Shown one piece after another: positions 55,365 to 63,385 of a DNA stretch of 64,000 nt (the stretch's first letter is position 1; every line of letters begins with the position of its first letter). The stretch spans positions 124,001-188,000 of the forward strand of contig CAVXCV010000011.1 in assembly GCA_963760405.1 (NCBI GenBank). The letters run 5' to 3'. This stretch comes from RYN-230 sp963760405 (GTDB lineage: Bacteria > Actinomycetota > Actinomycetes > Streptosporangiales > Streptosporangiaceae). Made by a program: the position numbers and the translations under genes. Under the pieces are notes generated by a model that made no database searches, was not told where the DNA came from, and saw only the letters and a list, made by a program, of their open reading frames with translations.

Positions 55365-55604
55365 TCGCAGCGGACCGGGCAGCGCCTGTTCAACGCAACC
55401 GGTGAGACCGCCTCGGCCTACATCCGCCGCCCACGCATGGAGAAGTGCCGCACCGACATTCTCGCCAACCCCGCGCTGCCCATCGGAGAGATCTGCCGCC
55501 GCTGGGGCCTACCCGACAGCTCCCACCTCGCACGTCAGTTCCTCGCCCACTTCGGCGCAGCCGCACAGCAGATCCGCCCAAGCCACCGGCGGATCGACAG
55601 CTGA
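55365..55604 (+). pseudogene. AraC-family regulator C-terminal fragment
   Basis: The frame contains RTGQRLFNATGETASAYIRRPRMEKCRTDILANPALPIGEICRRWGLPDSSHLARQFLAHFG. This is the double helix-turn-helix of AraC-type regulators. The N-terminal sensing domain is absent; the upstream sequence is the degenerate zinc-ribbon copy. Probably a recombination remnant, though a short regulator cannot be excluded. Confidence 0.55.
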
Positions 55605-56376
55605 TACGAACCGCTGGCAAGCCAGGCGGCGAGCACGCGGCGGGCATGCCCGGATCCCGGCCTTGGGAACGCCTAGCCCAGCGCGGGCAATCTTGCCGTT
55701 GGCTGGGGCTTGTGCCAGAGCTTGCGGATAAGCCGGAGAACTGGGTGGCGGGCCAGCTCAGCTTCGATCCGCCTGTCGGGTGAGGCGGGCGCGGCGTCGA
55801 AGTAGGGGCGGGTAACCCGGATGTCGGCTCACCGGCCCCCAGCTCCGCGGCGATCTGCGCTGCCCAGGCGTCAATGGCCGGCCAGTCACGAAAGTCACCG
55901 GACGGCAACGCAGCCCGCACGGCAGGCATGTGCTGCACAAAGCGCTCGCCCAGACCGACCGGCGGCGCGTCCGGGTCGAAGGCGCCGAAGAAGACCTGCT
56001 CACCCCGCGGGTGCAGCAGCTTAGTGAGCTCATCGAACTCCTTCGGCCGGCTGGTCTCAAGGACGTCCTTGCCGTCCTTGTCCACCAGGTCGGTGCCGAG
56101 CGGGCCACTGCTGAACAGCCACACCGGCCGCGCCGCTAGTTCCTTGCGATGCCGCCGGCAGAACGTCACGGCTGGCTTCAGCCAGTGGAACATGTACGCC
56201 GCGCCGCCAAGCACGACCGCGTCGTAGGGCTCGACGTCCTTGACATCCTCGACGGGCCGGGCCTCGGCTGACAGGCCCGCCGCCGTCAAGGCGGCCGCGA
56301 CCCGTTCGGCGATCCCGGCAGTGGCGCCATGCCGGGTGGCGTACGCAACCAGAACTCTCATGGCATCGATCACCAT
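55390..56376 (-). CDS. Flavodoxin-domain protein (HemG/flavodoxin-like) with non-native run-on tail
   Basis: The conserved part is about residues 1-190: MRVLVAYATRHGATAGIAERVAAAL is the FMN phosphate loop, VVLGGAAYMFHWLKPAVTFCRRHRKELAARPVWLFSSGPLG is the flavodoxin core, and FGAFDPDAPP-VGLGERFVQHMPA follows. Known relatives end near WAAQIAAELG. Here the frame runs on for about 135 more residues antisense to the AraC fragment, so a stop was probably lost by a frameshift or by recombination near 55800. The start is ATG 56376 or ATG 56361. Confidence 0.7.
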   Translation of the reverse strand: MVIDAMRVLVAYATRHGATAGIAERVAAALTAAGLSAEARPVEDVKDVEPYDAVVLGGAAYMFHWLKPAVTFCRRHRKELAARPVWLFSSGPLGTDLVDKDGKDVLETSRPKEFDELTKLLHPRGEQVFFGAFDPDAPPVGLGERFVQHMPAVRAALPSGDFRDWPAIDAWAAQIAAELGAGEPTSGLPAPTSTPRPPHPTGGSKLSWPATQFSGLSASSGTSPSQRQDCPRWARRSQGRDPGMPAACSPPGLPAVRISCRSAGGLGGSAVRLRRSGRGTDVRGGSCRVGPSGGRSLRWAARGWRECRCGTSPCVGGGCRPRRSHRLR

Positions 56377-56487
56377 CCCATCCCATCTCATCTCCCAGCG
56401 ACAGACCCGGCCGCCTGTCGCAAGCTGGCAGCCAACGCGGCCCCAGCGAGCCTGCGCCGCCAAGACAGGAACTGACACGGCCCACGT

Positions 56488-56871
56488 CTACACCACCCAC
56501 AGGGTCAGCCCCAGCGCCGCCATCGCCAGCCCAACGGCGAAATACGCGACCTCTAGCCCGGTGATGGGCTGTTTGAGCAGCTTGATCTCCCCTGCGATCT
56601 GCCCCATCAAGATGGCCCCGGCCAGCACCGAGACCCACGCCCCGACCGCCGGGGCGGTGCACGTGAGCGCGGCAGCCGCGGCCGCGCTGCCGCCCACCAC
56701 CACCGCCAGGATCAGGCCAGGGATCAGGTAGCTGCTGAACGGCGTTCCCTTCAGCCACTGGGCCGGATACCGCTCGCCCTCCAGCCCGGCCGCAAGAGCG
56801 ATGCCGCCCCCGACCGCTGTCACCGCCGTGACGGCACCCAGCATGATGAGCACGACCCGGACGGCGTTCAC
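56488..56871 (-). CDS. Small integral membrane protein (four predicted helices)
   Basis: A 127-residue protein. GTG 56871 is chosen for the CAGGAGG six bases upstream. Four hydrophobic segments are visible, e.g. VVLIMLGAVTAVTAVGGGIALA and YLIPGLILAVVVGGSAAAAAAL. No family recognised; resembles unnamed actinobacterial membrane proteins. The longer frame upstream (to 57123) begins LEAWLRQRLADATGVRVSRVE, which looks like the first residues of an APH-type phosphotransferase and may be a remnant. Confidence 0.6.
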   Translation of the reverse strand: MNAVRVVLIMLGAVTAVTAVGGGIALAAGLEGERYPAQWLKGTPFSSYLIPGLILAVVVGGSAAAAAALTCTAPAVGAWVSVLAGAILMGQIAGEIKLLKQPITGLEVAYFAVGLAMAALGLTLWVV

Positions 56872-57119
56872 CGTCACCTCCTGCAATCCACGCTTGCCGC
56901 GGAGATCCCAGGGCGTAAGAGCACAAAGCCCTCGCCTGGGGGACCGTCGCCTCGGAGCGTTGCCGGTACCGCTTCCCAGCCCACCCCTGTCCGTCCGTCC
57001 CAGGTCATCAGGTAGAAGGGCGCCCCGAGCACGCCGGGTTGTCGAGGGCGTCTCTACCCGGGAAACCCGGACTCCGGTGGCATCGGCGAGGCGCTGCCGC
57101 AGCCAGGCTTCGAGCTGGA

Positions 57120-58193
57120 TCAAGCCAGGTCAGATTGGTGGGTGCCAGCGCCGCCGGGCGCGATGGCGGCCATGACCCGGGAGCGGTGCTCGGACTGGCT
57201 TCCCCAGGCGCCGGCCAGCGCTCGGACCTTGGTCAGCCACAGGTGCAGGTCATGTTCCTGGGTGTAGCCGATCGCGCCGTGCACTTGCAGCGCGATCCGG
57301 GCGGCCAGGTAGGCCGCGTCGGTACAGGCCACTTTCGCGGCCGACACGTCCCGGGCGGCGGTGCTGCCGCCGTCAGCCAGGGAGACGGCCGCGTCGTCGA
57401 GCAGCGGCCGGGCGAACTCCAGCCTGATCGCCACCTCGGCGAGGTGGTGCTTGACCGCCTGGAACGCGCCGACCGGCCGGCCGAACTGGGTCCGCTGCCC
57501 GGCGTGGTGCACGCTCAGCTCCAGCAGGGCGCGGCCCGCGCCGAGCAGTTGCGCCGCGCAGGCCAGCGCTCCGGCATCCAGCGCACGGCCGGCCGCGCTG
57601 GTCACCGCGGGACCGCGGGCCAGCACCTCGCGGCCCCGGACCTCATGCAGCGACCTCGCTGGGTCCACCGACTGGCGCCGGGAGCCCGGCACAGCGAGCC
57701 AGGCGGTGCCGCCTTCGGCCAGCAGGATCAGCCCGGCCGGGCCGGCATCCGCCGCGTACGGCAGCCGCGGCGGCAGCGCCAGGGTGGCGATCAGGTCCCC
57801 GGCGGCCAGGGCAGGCAGCCAGCGGGTGGGCGCAGGTTCGCCGCACGGGTATTCGCCGCACCGGTATTCGCCGCACGGGGACTCGTCGGCCAGCGTGGTG
57901 AGCAGGTACGGGACAGCGACGACCGATTCGGCCACCGGTCCCGGCAGGGCGTGATGCCCGAGTTCCTCGCAGGCGATCACCACGTCCGGCAGGCTGGCCC
58001 CGAGCCCGCCGTGCCGCTCCGGCACCGCGAGCGCGGTGACGCCGAGCGCGGCGAGCTTGCGCCACAAGGCCAGGCCGCCGGAAAGGTCCCCGCCCGCCCA
58101 CCGCCGCGCGGCCCCGGGCACGTCGGCGCTGCTGAGCAGGTCATGCAGGGACGCGGCGAACTGCTCCTGCTCGGCCGTCCGGATGAAGCTCAT
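57120..58193 (-). CDS. Acyl-CoA dehydrogenase, FadE32/FadE33-like
   Basis: A 357-residue acyl-CoA dehydrogenase-fold subunit. Seen: LALWRKLAALGVTALAVPERHGGLG, QRTQFGRPVGAFQAVKHHLAEVAIRLEFARPLL and IALQVHGAIGYTQEHDLHLWLTKVRAL. A CGEY repeat (about 57838-57890) lengthens a loop. In Mtb, FadE31-33 belong to the KstR2 regulon and act late in C/D-ring (HIP) breakdown; subunits of this kind pair with a second FadE. ATG 58193 has GAGGCAG just upstream, contributed by a tandem repeat. Assignment between FadE32 and FadE33 is uncertain. Confidence 0.82.
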   Translation of the reverse strand: MSFIRTAEQEQFAASLHDLLSSADVPGAARRWAGGDLSGGLALWRKLAALGVTALAVPERHGGLGASLPDVVIACEELGHHALPGPVAESVVAVPYLLTTLADESPCGEYRCGEYPCGEPAPTRWLPALAAGDLIATLALPPRLPYAADAGPAGLILLAEGGTAWLAVPGSRRQSVDPARSLHEVRGREVLARGPAVTSAAGRALDAGALACAAQLLGAGRALLELSVHHAGQRTQFGRPVGAFQAVKHHLAEVAIRLEFARPLLDDAAVSLADGGSTAARDVSAAKVACTDAAYLAARIALQVHGAIGYTQEHDLHLWLTKVRALAGAWGSQSEHRSRVMAAIAPGGAGTHQSDLA

Positions 58194-58194
58194 C

Positions 58195-58266
58195 TGTGCT
58201 GCCTCAACCCGTGCTGCCTCAACCCGTGCTGCCTCAACCCGTGCTGCCTCAACCCTTGCCGCCTCA
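58195..58266 (-). repeat. 15-bp tandem repeat between two fadE genes, carrying SD-like cores
   Basis: On the minus strand the unit GGGTTGAGGCAGCAC repeats about four to five times between the fadE31 stop and the next fadE start. Each copy contains TTGAGG; the last provides the GAGG about 8 bases before the ATG at 58193. Confidence 0.9.
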
Positions 58267-59415
58267 TCATCTGGGCAGGCCCAGCAGCCGTTCGGCGATC
58301 ACCGTGCGCTGGATCTCGTTCGTGCCCGCATAGATCGGGCCGGCCAGGGAGAACAGGTAGCCGTCCAGCCAGCGCCCGTCCGGCCCCGGGTGGCCGAGCA
58401 CCTCGGCCTGCGGCCCGAGCAGATCCAGCGCGGTTTCGTGCAGCGCCACGTCAAGCTCGGACCAGAACACCTTGCCCAGGCTGGACTCTGCGCCCAGAGT
58501 GCTGCCCGCGGCGAGCCGGGCAGCGGTGGCGAAGGTGTGCAGCCGGTAGGCCCGCGCGCCGATCCAGGCGTCGGTCACCCGGTCGCGCAGGGCGGTGTCA
58601 GCCGGATCGCCGGCCCGGCGCCACAGCTCCACCAGGCGCGCCGCCGCCGCGGTGAACCGTCCCGGGCTGCGCAGCGACAGCCCCCGTTCATGACCCGCGG
58701 TGCTCATCGCGATCCGCCAGCCGTCGCCGGGCGCGCCCACGACGTCGGCATCGGGCACGAACACCTCGTCCAGGAAGATCTCCGCGAACCCGGTCCCGCC
58801 GCCCAGCTGGCGGATCGGGCGGACGGTCACGCCGGCCGCGTGCAGGCCGAACAGCAGATAGGTCAGGCCGCGGTGACGCCCGGCCGGGGGGTCGGAGCGG
58901 AACAGGCCGAACGCCTTGTCCGCGAAGGCCGCCCGCGAGCTCCACGTCTTCGTCCCCGACAGCAGCCAGCCCCCGTCAGCCCGGGTGGCGCGGGCGCGGA
59001 TGGCGGCCAGGTCACTGCCCGCCTCCGGCTCCGACCAGGCCTGCGCCCATATCTCGTCCGCCCGGGCCATCGGGGGCAGCAGGCGGTCCCGCTGCTCGGC
59101 GGTGCCGTGCCGGAAGAGCGTGGGCGCGAGCAGGAACAGCCCGTTCTGGCCCACCCGCACCGGGGCCGCGGCGGCGTAGTACTCCTCCTCGAAGACCAGC
59201 CACTCCAGCAGCGAGGCGTCCCGGCCGCCGTAAGCGGGGGGCCAGGACACCACCGACAGCCGGGCCGCAGCGAGCTCACGCTCCCACGCGCGGTGCTGCT
59301 CGAAGCCCCTGGCCGTGTCCACCGACAGCAGCGGCTCGCGCGGCACATGCGCCCGCAGCCAGTCCCGCGCCTCCGCCCGGAACAGCCGGGCGCCCTCGCC
59401 AGGGTCGCGGCTCAC
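58267..59415 (-). CDS. fadE31: Acyl-CoA dehydrogenase, FadE31-like
   Basis: A 382-residue acyl-CoA dehydrogenase closely resembling FadE31 of the KstR2 regulon. Visible: ARGFEQHRAWERELAAARLSVVSWPPAYGGRDASLLEWLVFEEEYY, IWAQAWSEPEAGSDLAAIRA, KTWSSRAAFADKAFGLFRSDP and the terminal GPIYAGTNEIQRTVIAERLLGLPR. The GTG start overlaps the enoyl-CoA hydratase stop. Acts with the downstream FadE in late steps of C/D-ring degradation (inferred from the Mtb regulon). Confidence 0.88.
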   Translation of the reverse strand: MSRDPGEGARLFRAEARDWLRAHVPREPLLSVDTARGFEQHRAWERELAAARLSVVSWPPAYGGRDASLLEWLVFEEEYYAAAAPVRVGQNGLFLLAPTLFRHGTAEQRDRLLPPMARADEIWAQAWSEPEAGSDLAAIRARATRADGGWLLSGTKTWSSRAAFADKAFGLFRSDPPAGRHRGLTYLLFGLHAAGVTVRPIRQLGGGTGFAEIFLDEVFVPDADVVGAPGDGWRIAMSTAGHERGLSLRSPGRFTAAAARLVELWRRAGDPADTALRDRVTDAWIGARAYRLHTFATAARLAAGSTLGAESSLGKVFWSELDVALHETALDLLGPQAEVLGHPGPDGRWLDGYLFSLAGPIYAGTNEIQRTVIAERLLGLPR

Positions 59416-60272
59416 TCGGCCGCCTGCTTCATCGAACGGGCATCCAGGCCCGCCAGTGAGTTGCCGGACACCTCAGCGTTGTGCGCGTGCGCAAGGTGGT
59501 GCAGGCCGAACACGGACTCCATGCCGGGGCGCAGGCCCATCAGGTCCTCGCACTGGTTCACCGCCCGCTTGGCCAGCGCCAGGCCGAACGCGGGCATCGC
59601 GGCGATCCGGTCAGCCAGGGCGAAGGTCGTCTCGGCCAGTTCCTCGCGCGGCACCACCCGGTTCACCATGCCCACCTGGTAGGCGCGCTCGGCGTCGAAG
59701 CGGTCCCCGGTGAACAGCACTTCCTTGGCGAAGCGGGGGCCCAGCGCCCACGGATGGGCGAAGTACTCAACTCCCGGTATCCCCATCCGCACCACCGGGT
59801 CGGCGAAGAAGGCGTCCTCCGCGGCGATGATCAGGTCACACACCCAGGCGAGCATCAGACCGCCAGCGATGCACGCGCCCTGCACCATCGCGATGGCCGG
59901 CTTGGGGATCTCCCGCCAGCGCCGGCACATGCCCAGGTAGACCTCTATCTCGCGGGCGTACCGGGCGTCGGCCCCCGCCTTGCCCACGTGGTCCCACCAC
60001 AGCGCCGCCTGGCGGTCGAACGACTCGTCCACGTCCCGGCCGGGCGTGCCGATGTCATGGCCCGCGCTGAAGTGCTTGCCCGCGCCGGCCAGCACGATCA
60101 CCGCGATCTGGGAGTCGTTCACGGCCCGGGTGAACGCCGCGTCCAGCGCGTAGGTCATCGCGGAGTTCTGCGCGTTGCGGTACTGCGGCCGGTTGAGGGT
60201 GATCACGGCGGTGGCTCCGCGCTCCTCGTACCGCACCGGCTCCTGGCCGGCCTGGCTTGCCTGGTCGGTCAC
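59412..60272 (-). CDS. Enoyl-CoA hydratase/isomerase (crotonase family)
   Basis: A 286-residue crotonase-fold protein. The oxyanion-hole segments are AGAGKHFSAGHDIGTPG near residue 62 and VQGACIAGGLMLAWVCDLIIAAEDAFFADPVVRMGIPG near residue 130, followed by LALAKRAVNQCEDLMG. The GTG start overlaps fadD3 and the end overlaps fadE31, so it is locked in this operon. The exact step in HIP degradation is not certain; it does not look like EchA20. Confidence 0.87.
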   Translation of the reverse strand: MTDQASQAGQEPVRYEERGATAVITLNRPQYRNAQNSAMTYALDAAFTRAVNDSQIAVIVLAGAGKHFSAGHDIGTPGRDVDESFDRQAALWWDHVGKAGADARYAREIEVYLGMCRRWREIPKPAIAMVQGACIAGGLMLAWVCDLIIAAEDAFFADPVVRMGIPGVEYFAHPWALGPRFAKEVLFTGDRFDAERAYQVGMVNRVVPREELAETTFALADRIAAMPAFGLALAKRAVNQCEDLMGLRPGMESVFGLHHLAHAHNAEVSGNSLAGLDARSMKQAAE

Positions 60273-62078
60273 GTCGGCTCCTCCCGCAGCATCCGCTTGA
60301 GCGTCTTCCCGGCCGGGGTCTTGGGCAGGTCGGCCCGGAACACCACCTGCCGGGGCAGCTTGTAGCTGGCCAGCCGCTCCCGGCAGAAGGCCAGCACGTC
60401 CGCCGGGTCGAGGACATGGCCGGGGCGGAGCACCAGGTAGGCCCGGCCCACCTCGCCGAGCCGGGGGTCGGGCACCCCGATGACGGCCGACTCGGCGACG
60501 CCGTCGAGCCGGGCGAGCACCTGCTCCACCTCGGCCGGGTAGACGTTGAAGCCGCCGCAGATGTACATGTCCTTGAGCCGGTCGGTGATGGTCAGGTAGC
60601 CGCCAGAGTCGAGCCGGCCAATGTCGCCGGTGTGCAGCCAGCCGCCAGAGTCGATGGCGGCGTGCGTCGCCGCCGGGTCGTCCAGGTAGCCCAGCATCAG
60701 GTTCGGCCCGCGGAGCAGGACCTCACCGGCCTCGCCAGGTGCCAGTGCCCGCCCGTCCGGGCCGGCCACCCGGACCTCGAAGCCCGCGGCGGCCCGTCCC
60801 GACGTGCAGGCGATCCGCCGCGGGTCATCACCCGGGCGGCACATCGTCGCCACCACGGCCTCGGTCAGCCCGTAGGCGGTGAGCACGGTCTCGAAGCTCA
60901 GCTCCTGCCGCATCCGCTCGATCAGGGCGACCGGGACGGTGGCCGCGCCGGTCACCGCCAGGCGCAGGCTGGACAGGTCCCGGGCCGCCCGGCCCGGGTG
61001 GTCGAGGATGGTCTGGTAGATCGTGGGCGGCCCGGGGAACACGGTGATCCGCTCGGCCTCGACCAGGGCCATGGCCTGCCCGGCGTCGTACACCAGTTGC
61101 GGGATCATGGCAGCGCCGCTGACCAGGCAGGCCAGGATGCCCGCCTTGAACCCGAAGCTGTGGAAGAACGGGTTGACCACCAGATAGCGGTCCGCGCTGG
61201 TGAGGCGGCCGCACTCGGCCCAGGCCCGGGCCACGGCCAGCGACTGCCGGTGGGCGGTCATCGCCCCCTTGCTCCGCCCGGTGGTGCCGGAGGTGAACAG
61301 GACATCGCTGACATCCTCCGGGCCCACCGCAGCGGCCCGCTCGCCAGCCACGGCGGCCGACACCGCCGCCGCCCGGTCCGTGAACTCCGCCCAGCCCAGG
61401 GCGTCATCAGCGGGCGCCGCCGGACCGGCGCCGTGGCCACCCTCGATGGGTATCCGCACGACAACGCTGAGCGTGCTGAGGTAGCTGTCCGGGCCGGGGG
61501 TGCGTTGCGGACCGGTGTGCCGTGCCCGGCCGCCTGTTTCCCGGCCGCCTGTTTCCCGGCCGCCTGTTCCGGCTGGGTCGCCTGTTTCCTGGTCGGCTGT
61601 TTCCGGCCGCTGTTTCACTCGCGGCCGCGCGCAGCGCGGTGAGCCGGTCGGCGCCGAGGAACGGCCCCGCCACCATCAGGGCGCGGGCGCGGCTGCGGCT
61701 GATCACATCCAGCGCCTCATGGCCGGTGAACCGGGTGCTGACCGGGACCACGGCAGCGCCGGCGTAGAGCGCGCCGAGCGCGCCGAGCACCCAGTGGTGG
61801 GTGTTGGGGGACCAGATGGCCACGCGGTCACCCGGGGCGACGCCCTCGGCGATGAGCGCCCGGGCGACAGTGACGACCCGCTCGTGCAGCTGGCGATAGC
61901 TGAGCCGCGGGCCGCCCGGCTCGGCCAGCGCCTCCGCGTCGCCGAACTCCCGGGCCGCGCGGGCCACCGCGGCCGGGATGGTGCGCTCCACCGTGGTCAA
62001 ACAGCTGGTGGTCAAACAGCTGGTGGTCAAACAGCTGCTCGTGGTCAAACAGCTCGTGGTCAAACGGCTGGCGGTCAA
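60269..62078 (-). CDS. fadD3: FadD3, HIP-CoA synthetase, with repeat insertions and one frame break
   Basis: The ATP-dependent ligase that activates HIP (the steroid C/D-ring intermediate) to its CoA thioester. Close to Mtb FadD3: GDRVAIWSPNTHHWVLGALGALYAGAAVVPVSTRF, DVLFTSGTTGRSKGAMTAHRQSL (AMP motif), ERITVFPGPPTIYQTILDHPGRA, TAYGLTEAVVATMC and ITDRLKDMYICGGFNVYPAEVEQVLARLDGV. It is about 600 residues against about 507 in Mtb. The excess is an N-terminal SCLTT repeat and a Gly/Arg/Glu/Thr repeat near 61520-61620, where an extra base breaks the frame. TTG 62078 follows GGAGG; GTG 61991 is the start expected from homologues. Confidence 0.9.
61520..61620 (-). repeat. 15-bp repeats inside fadD3
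   Basis: On the minus strand CGGGAAACAGGCGGC recurs three times exactly, with further diverged copies, inserting about 40 residues between conserved FadD3 blocks. The frame break lies in or beside this array. Confidence 0.85.
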
Positions 62079-62090
62079 GCAGCTGCCTCC
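61985..62090 (-). repeat. 15-bp tandem repeats at the fadD3 start
   Basis: On the minus strand the unit AGCTGTTTGACCACC and variants repeat about six times, encoding SCLTT. Each contains an in-frame TTG. A GGAGG lies directly before the array, about 7 bases from the first TTG. Confidence 0.92.
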
Positions 62091-62095
62091 GATCA

Positions 62096-62109
62096 AGCAA
62101 GTGCTTGGT
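62096..62109. promoter_or_regulatory. KstR2 box between fadD3 and fadE30
   Basis: AGCAAGTGCTTGGT is an exact match to the KstR2 consensus AnCAAGnnCTTGnT. It lies between the divergent fadD3 and fadE30 genes, as in Mtb. No kstR2 gene is seen in this window. Confidence 0.92.
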
Positions 62110-62209
62110 AGGCTGAGCCTACGCGCGCGGGCGGTCGCTGGCCAGCGAGAGCCAGCTGGGCGGACCCAGCTGGGCGGACCCGGCCGGGCGGGGCGCAGGG
62201 GAGGCAGGG

Positions 62210-63385
62210 GTGCAGCTCAGCCCGCAGGACGAGGACTTCCGCAGCCGCATCCGGCAGTGGCTGGCGGACAACCTCACCGGCCGCTTCGCCGGGCTGCGGG
62301 GAGCGGGCGGCCCGGGCCGTGAGCACGAGGCGCACACCGAGCGGCTGGCCTGGAACCGGCACCTGGCCGCCGCCGGATGGACCTGCCTGGGCTGGCCGGC
62401 CGAGCACGGCGGCCGCGGTGCCACCCTGGCGCAGCAGGTCATCTTCTACGAGGAATACGCCGGCAGCGGCGGGCCGGCCCGGGTCGGTTACCTGGGTGAG
62501 GAACTGCTCGGGCCGACACTGATCGCCTGCGGCACGCCGGAGCAGCAGCGCAGGTTCCTGCCGAAGATCGTGGCGGTCGAGGAACTCTGGTGCCAGGGCT
62601 ACTCCGAACCGGGCGCAGGCTCGGACCTGGCGGCGGTGGCCACCACCGCCACGCTGGACGGCGGCCAGTGGGTCGTCACCGGGCAGAAGGTGTGGACATC
62701 CCTGGCCCAGGTGGCCGACTGGTGCTTCGTCCTGGCCCGCACCGAGCCTGGCTCGCGGCGCAGCGCCGGCCTGTCGTACCTGCTCGTGCCGATGCGCCAG
62801 CCGGGCGTCAGCGTCCGCCCGATCCGCCAGCTCACCGGCACGTCAGAATTCAACGAGGTGTTCTTCGACGGCGCCCGCACCGAGCGTGACCTGGTCGTCG
62901 GCCAGGTCGGCGACGGCTGGCGGGTCGCCCGGGCGACGCTGGCCTTCGAGCGGGGGGTGGCCACCCTCGGCCAGCAGATCGGGTTCCGGCGGGAACTGGA
63001 CCAGCTGGTGGCGGAGGCCAGGCGCCGGGGGGTGAGCGGCGATCCCCTGCTGCGCGACAAGCTGGCCCGGGCCTGGACCGGCCTGGAGGTGATGCGCGCC
63101 CACGCGCTGCGTGTGCTGGCGGCGGATCCGGCGGCGGCGACGGGCGCCGAGGCGTCGGTGCTGAAGCTGCTGTGGTCACGCTGGCACCAGGGACTCGGCG
63201 AGCTGGCCATGGACGTGCTGGGCGCCCCGGCGATGGTGGCCCGCGGCGCGCCGTACGACCTCGACGACTGGCAGCGGCTGTTCCTGTTCAGCCGGGCCGA
63301 CACCATCTATGGCGGGTCCGACGAGATCCAGCGCACCATCATCGCCGAGCGGGCCCTCGGCCTGCCCCGGCCGGAGCGGCCATGA
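62210..63385 (+). CDS. fadE30: FadE30, acyl-CoA dehydrogenase of HIP catabolism
   Basis: A 391-residue acyl-CoA dehydrogenase very similar to Mtb FadE30, which desaturates the propionyl side chain of the HIP-CoA derivative. Seen: RIRQWLADNLTGRFAGLRGAGGPGREHEAHTERLAWNRHLAAAGWTCLGWP, ELWCQGYSEPGAGSDLAAVATTA, GQKVWTSLAQVADWCFVLART, LTGTSEFNEVFFDGARTERDLVVG and DTIYGGSDEIQRTIIAERALGLPR. GTG 62210 follows GGGGAGGCAGGG. Controlled by the KstR2 box 100 bases upstream. Overlaps ipdF by four bases (ATGA). Confidence 0.95.
   Translation: MQLSPQDEDFRSRIRQWLADNLTGRFAGLRGAGGPGREHEAHTERLAWNRHLAAAGWTCLGWPAEHGGRGATLAQQVIFYEEYAGSGGPARVGYLGEELLGPTLIACGTPEQQRRFLPKIVAVEELWCQGYSEPGAGSDLAAVATTATLDGGQWVVTGQKVWTSLAQVADWCFVLARTEPGSRRSAGLSYLLVPMRQPGVSVRPIRQLTGTSEFNEVFFDGARTERDLVVGQVGDGWRVARATLAFERGVATLGQQIGFRRELDQLVAEARRRGVSGDPLLRDKLARAWTGLEVMRAHALRVLAADPAAATGAEASVLKLLWSRWHQGLGELAMDVLGAPAMVARGAPYDLDDWQRLFLFSRADTIYGGSDEIQRTIIAERALGLPRPERP

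Noticed and set aside
3748..62078. Programmed translational frameshifting as explanation for the frame breaks
   Set aside because: Sites have no common slippery sequence, occur in unrelated genes including uvrA, and usually fit one extra G or C. Sequencing or mutation is simpler.
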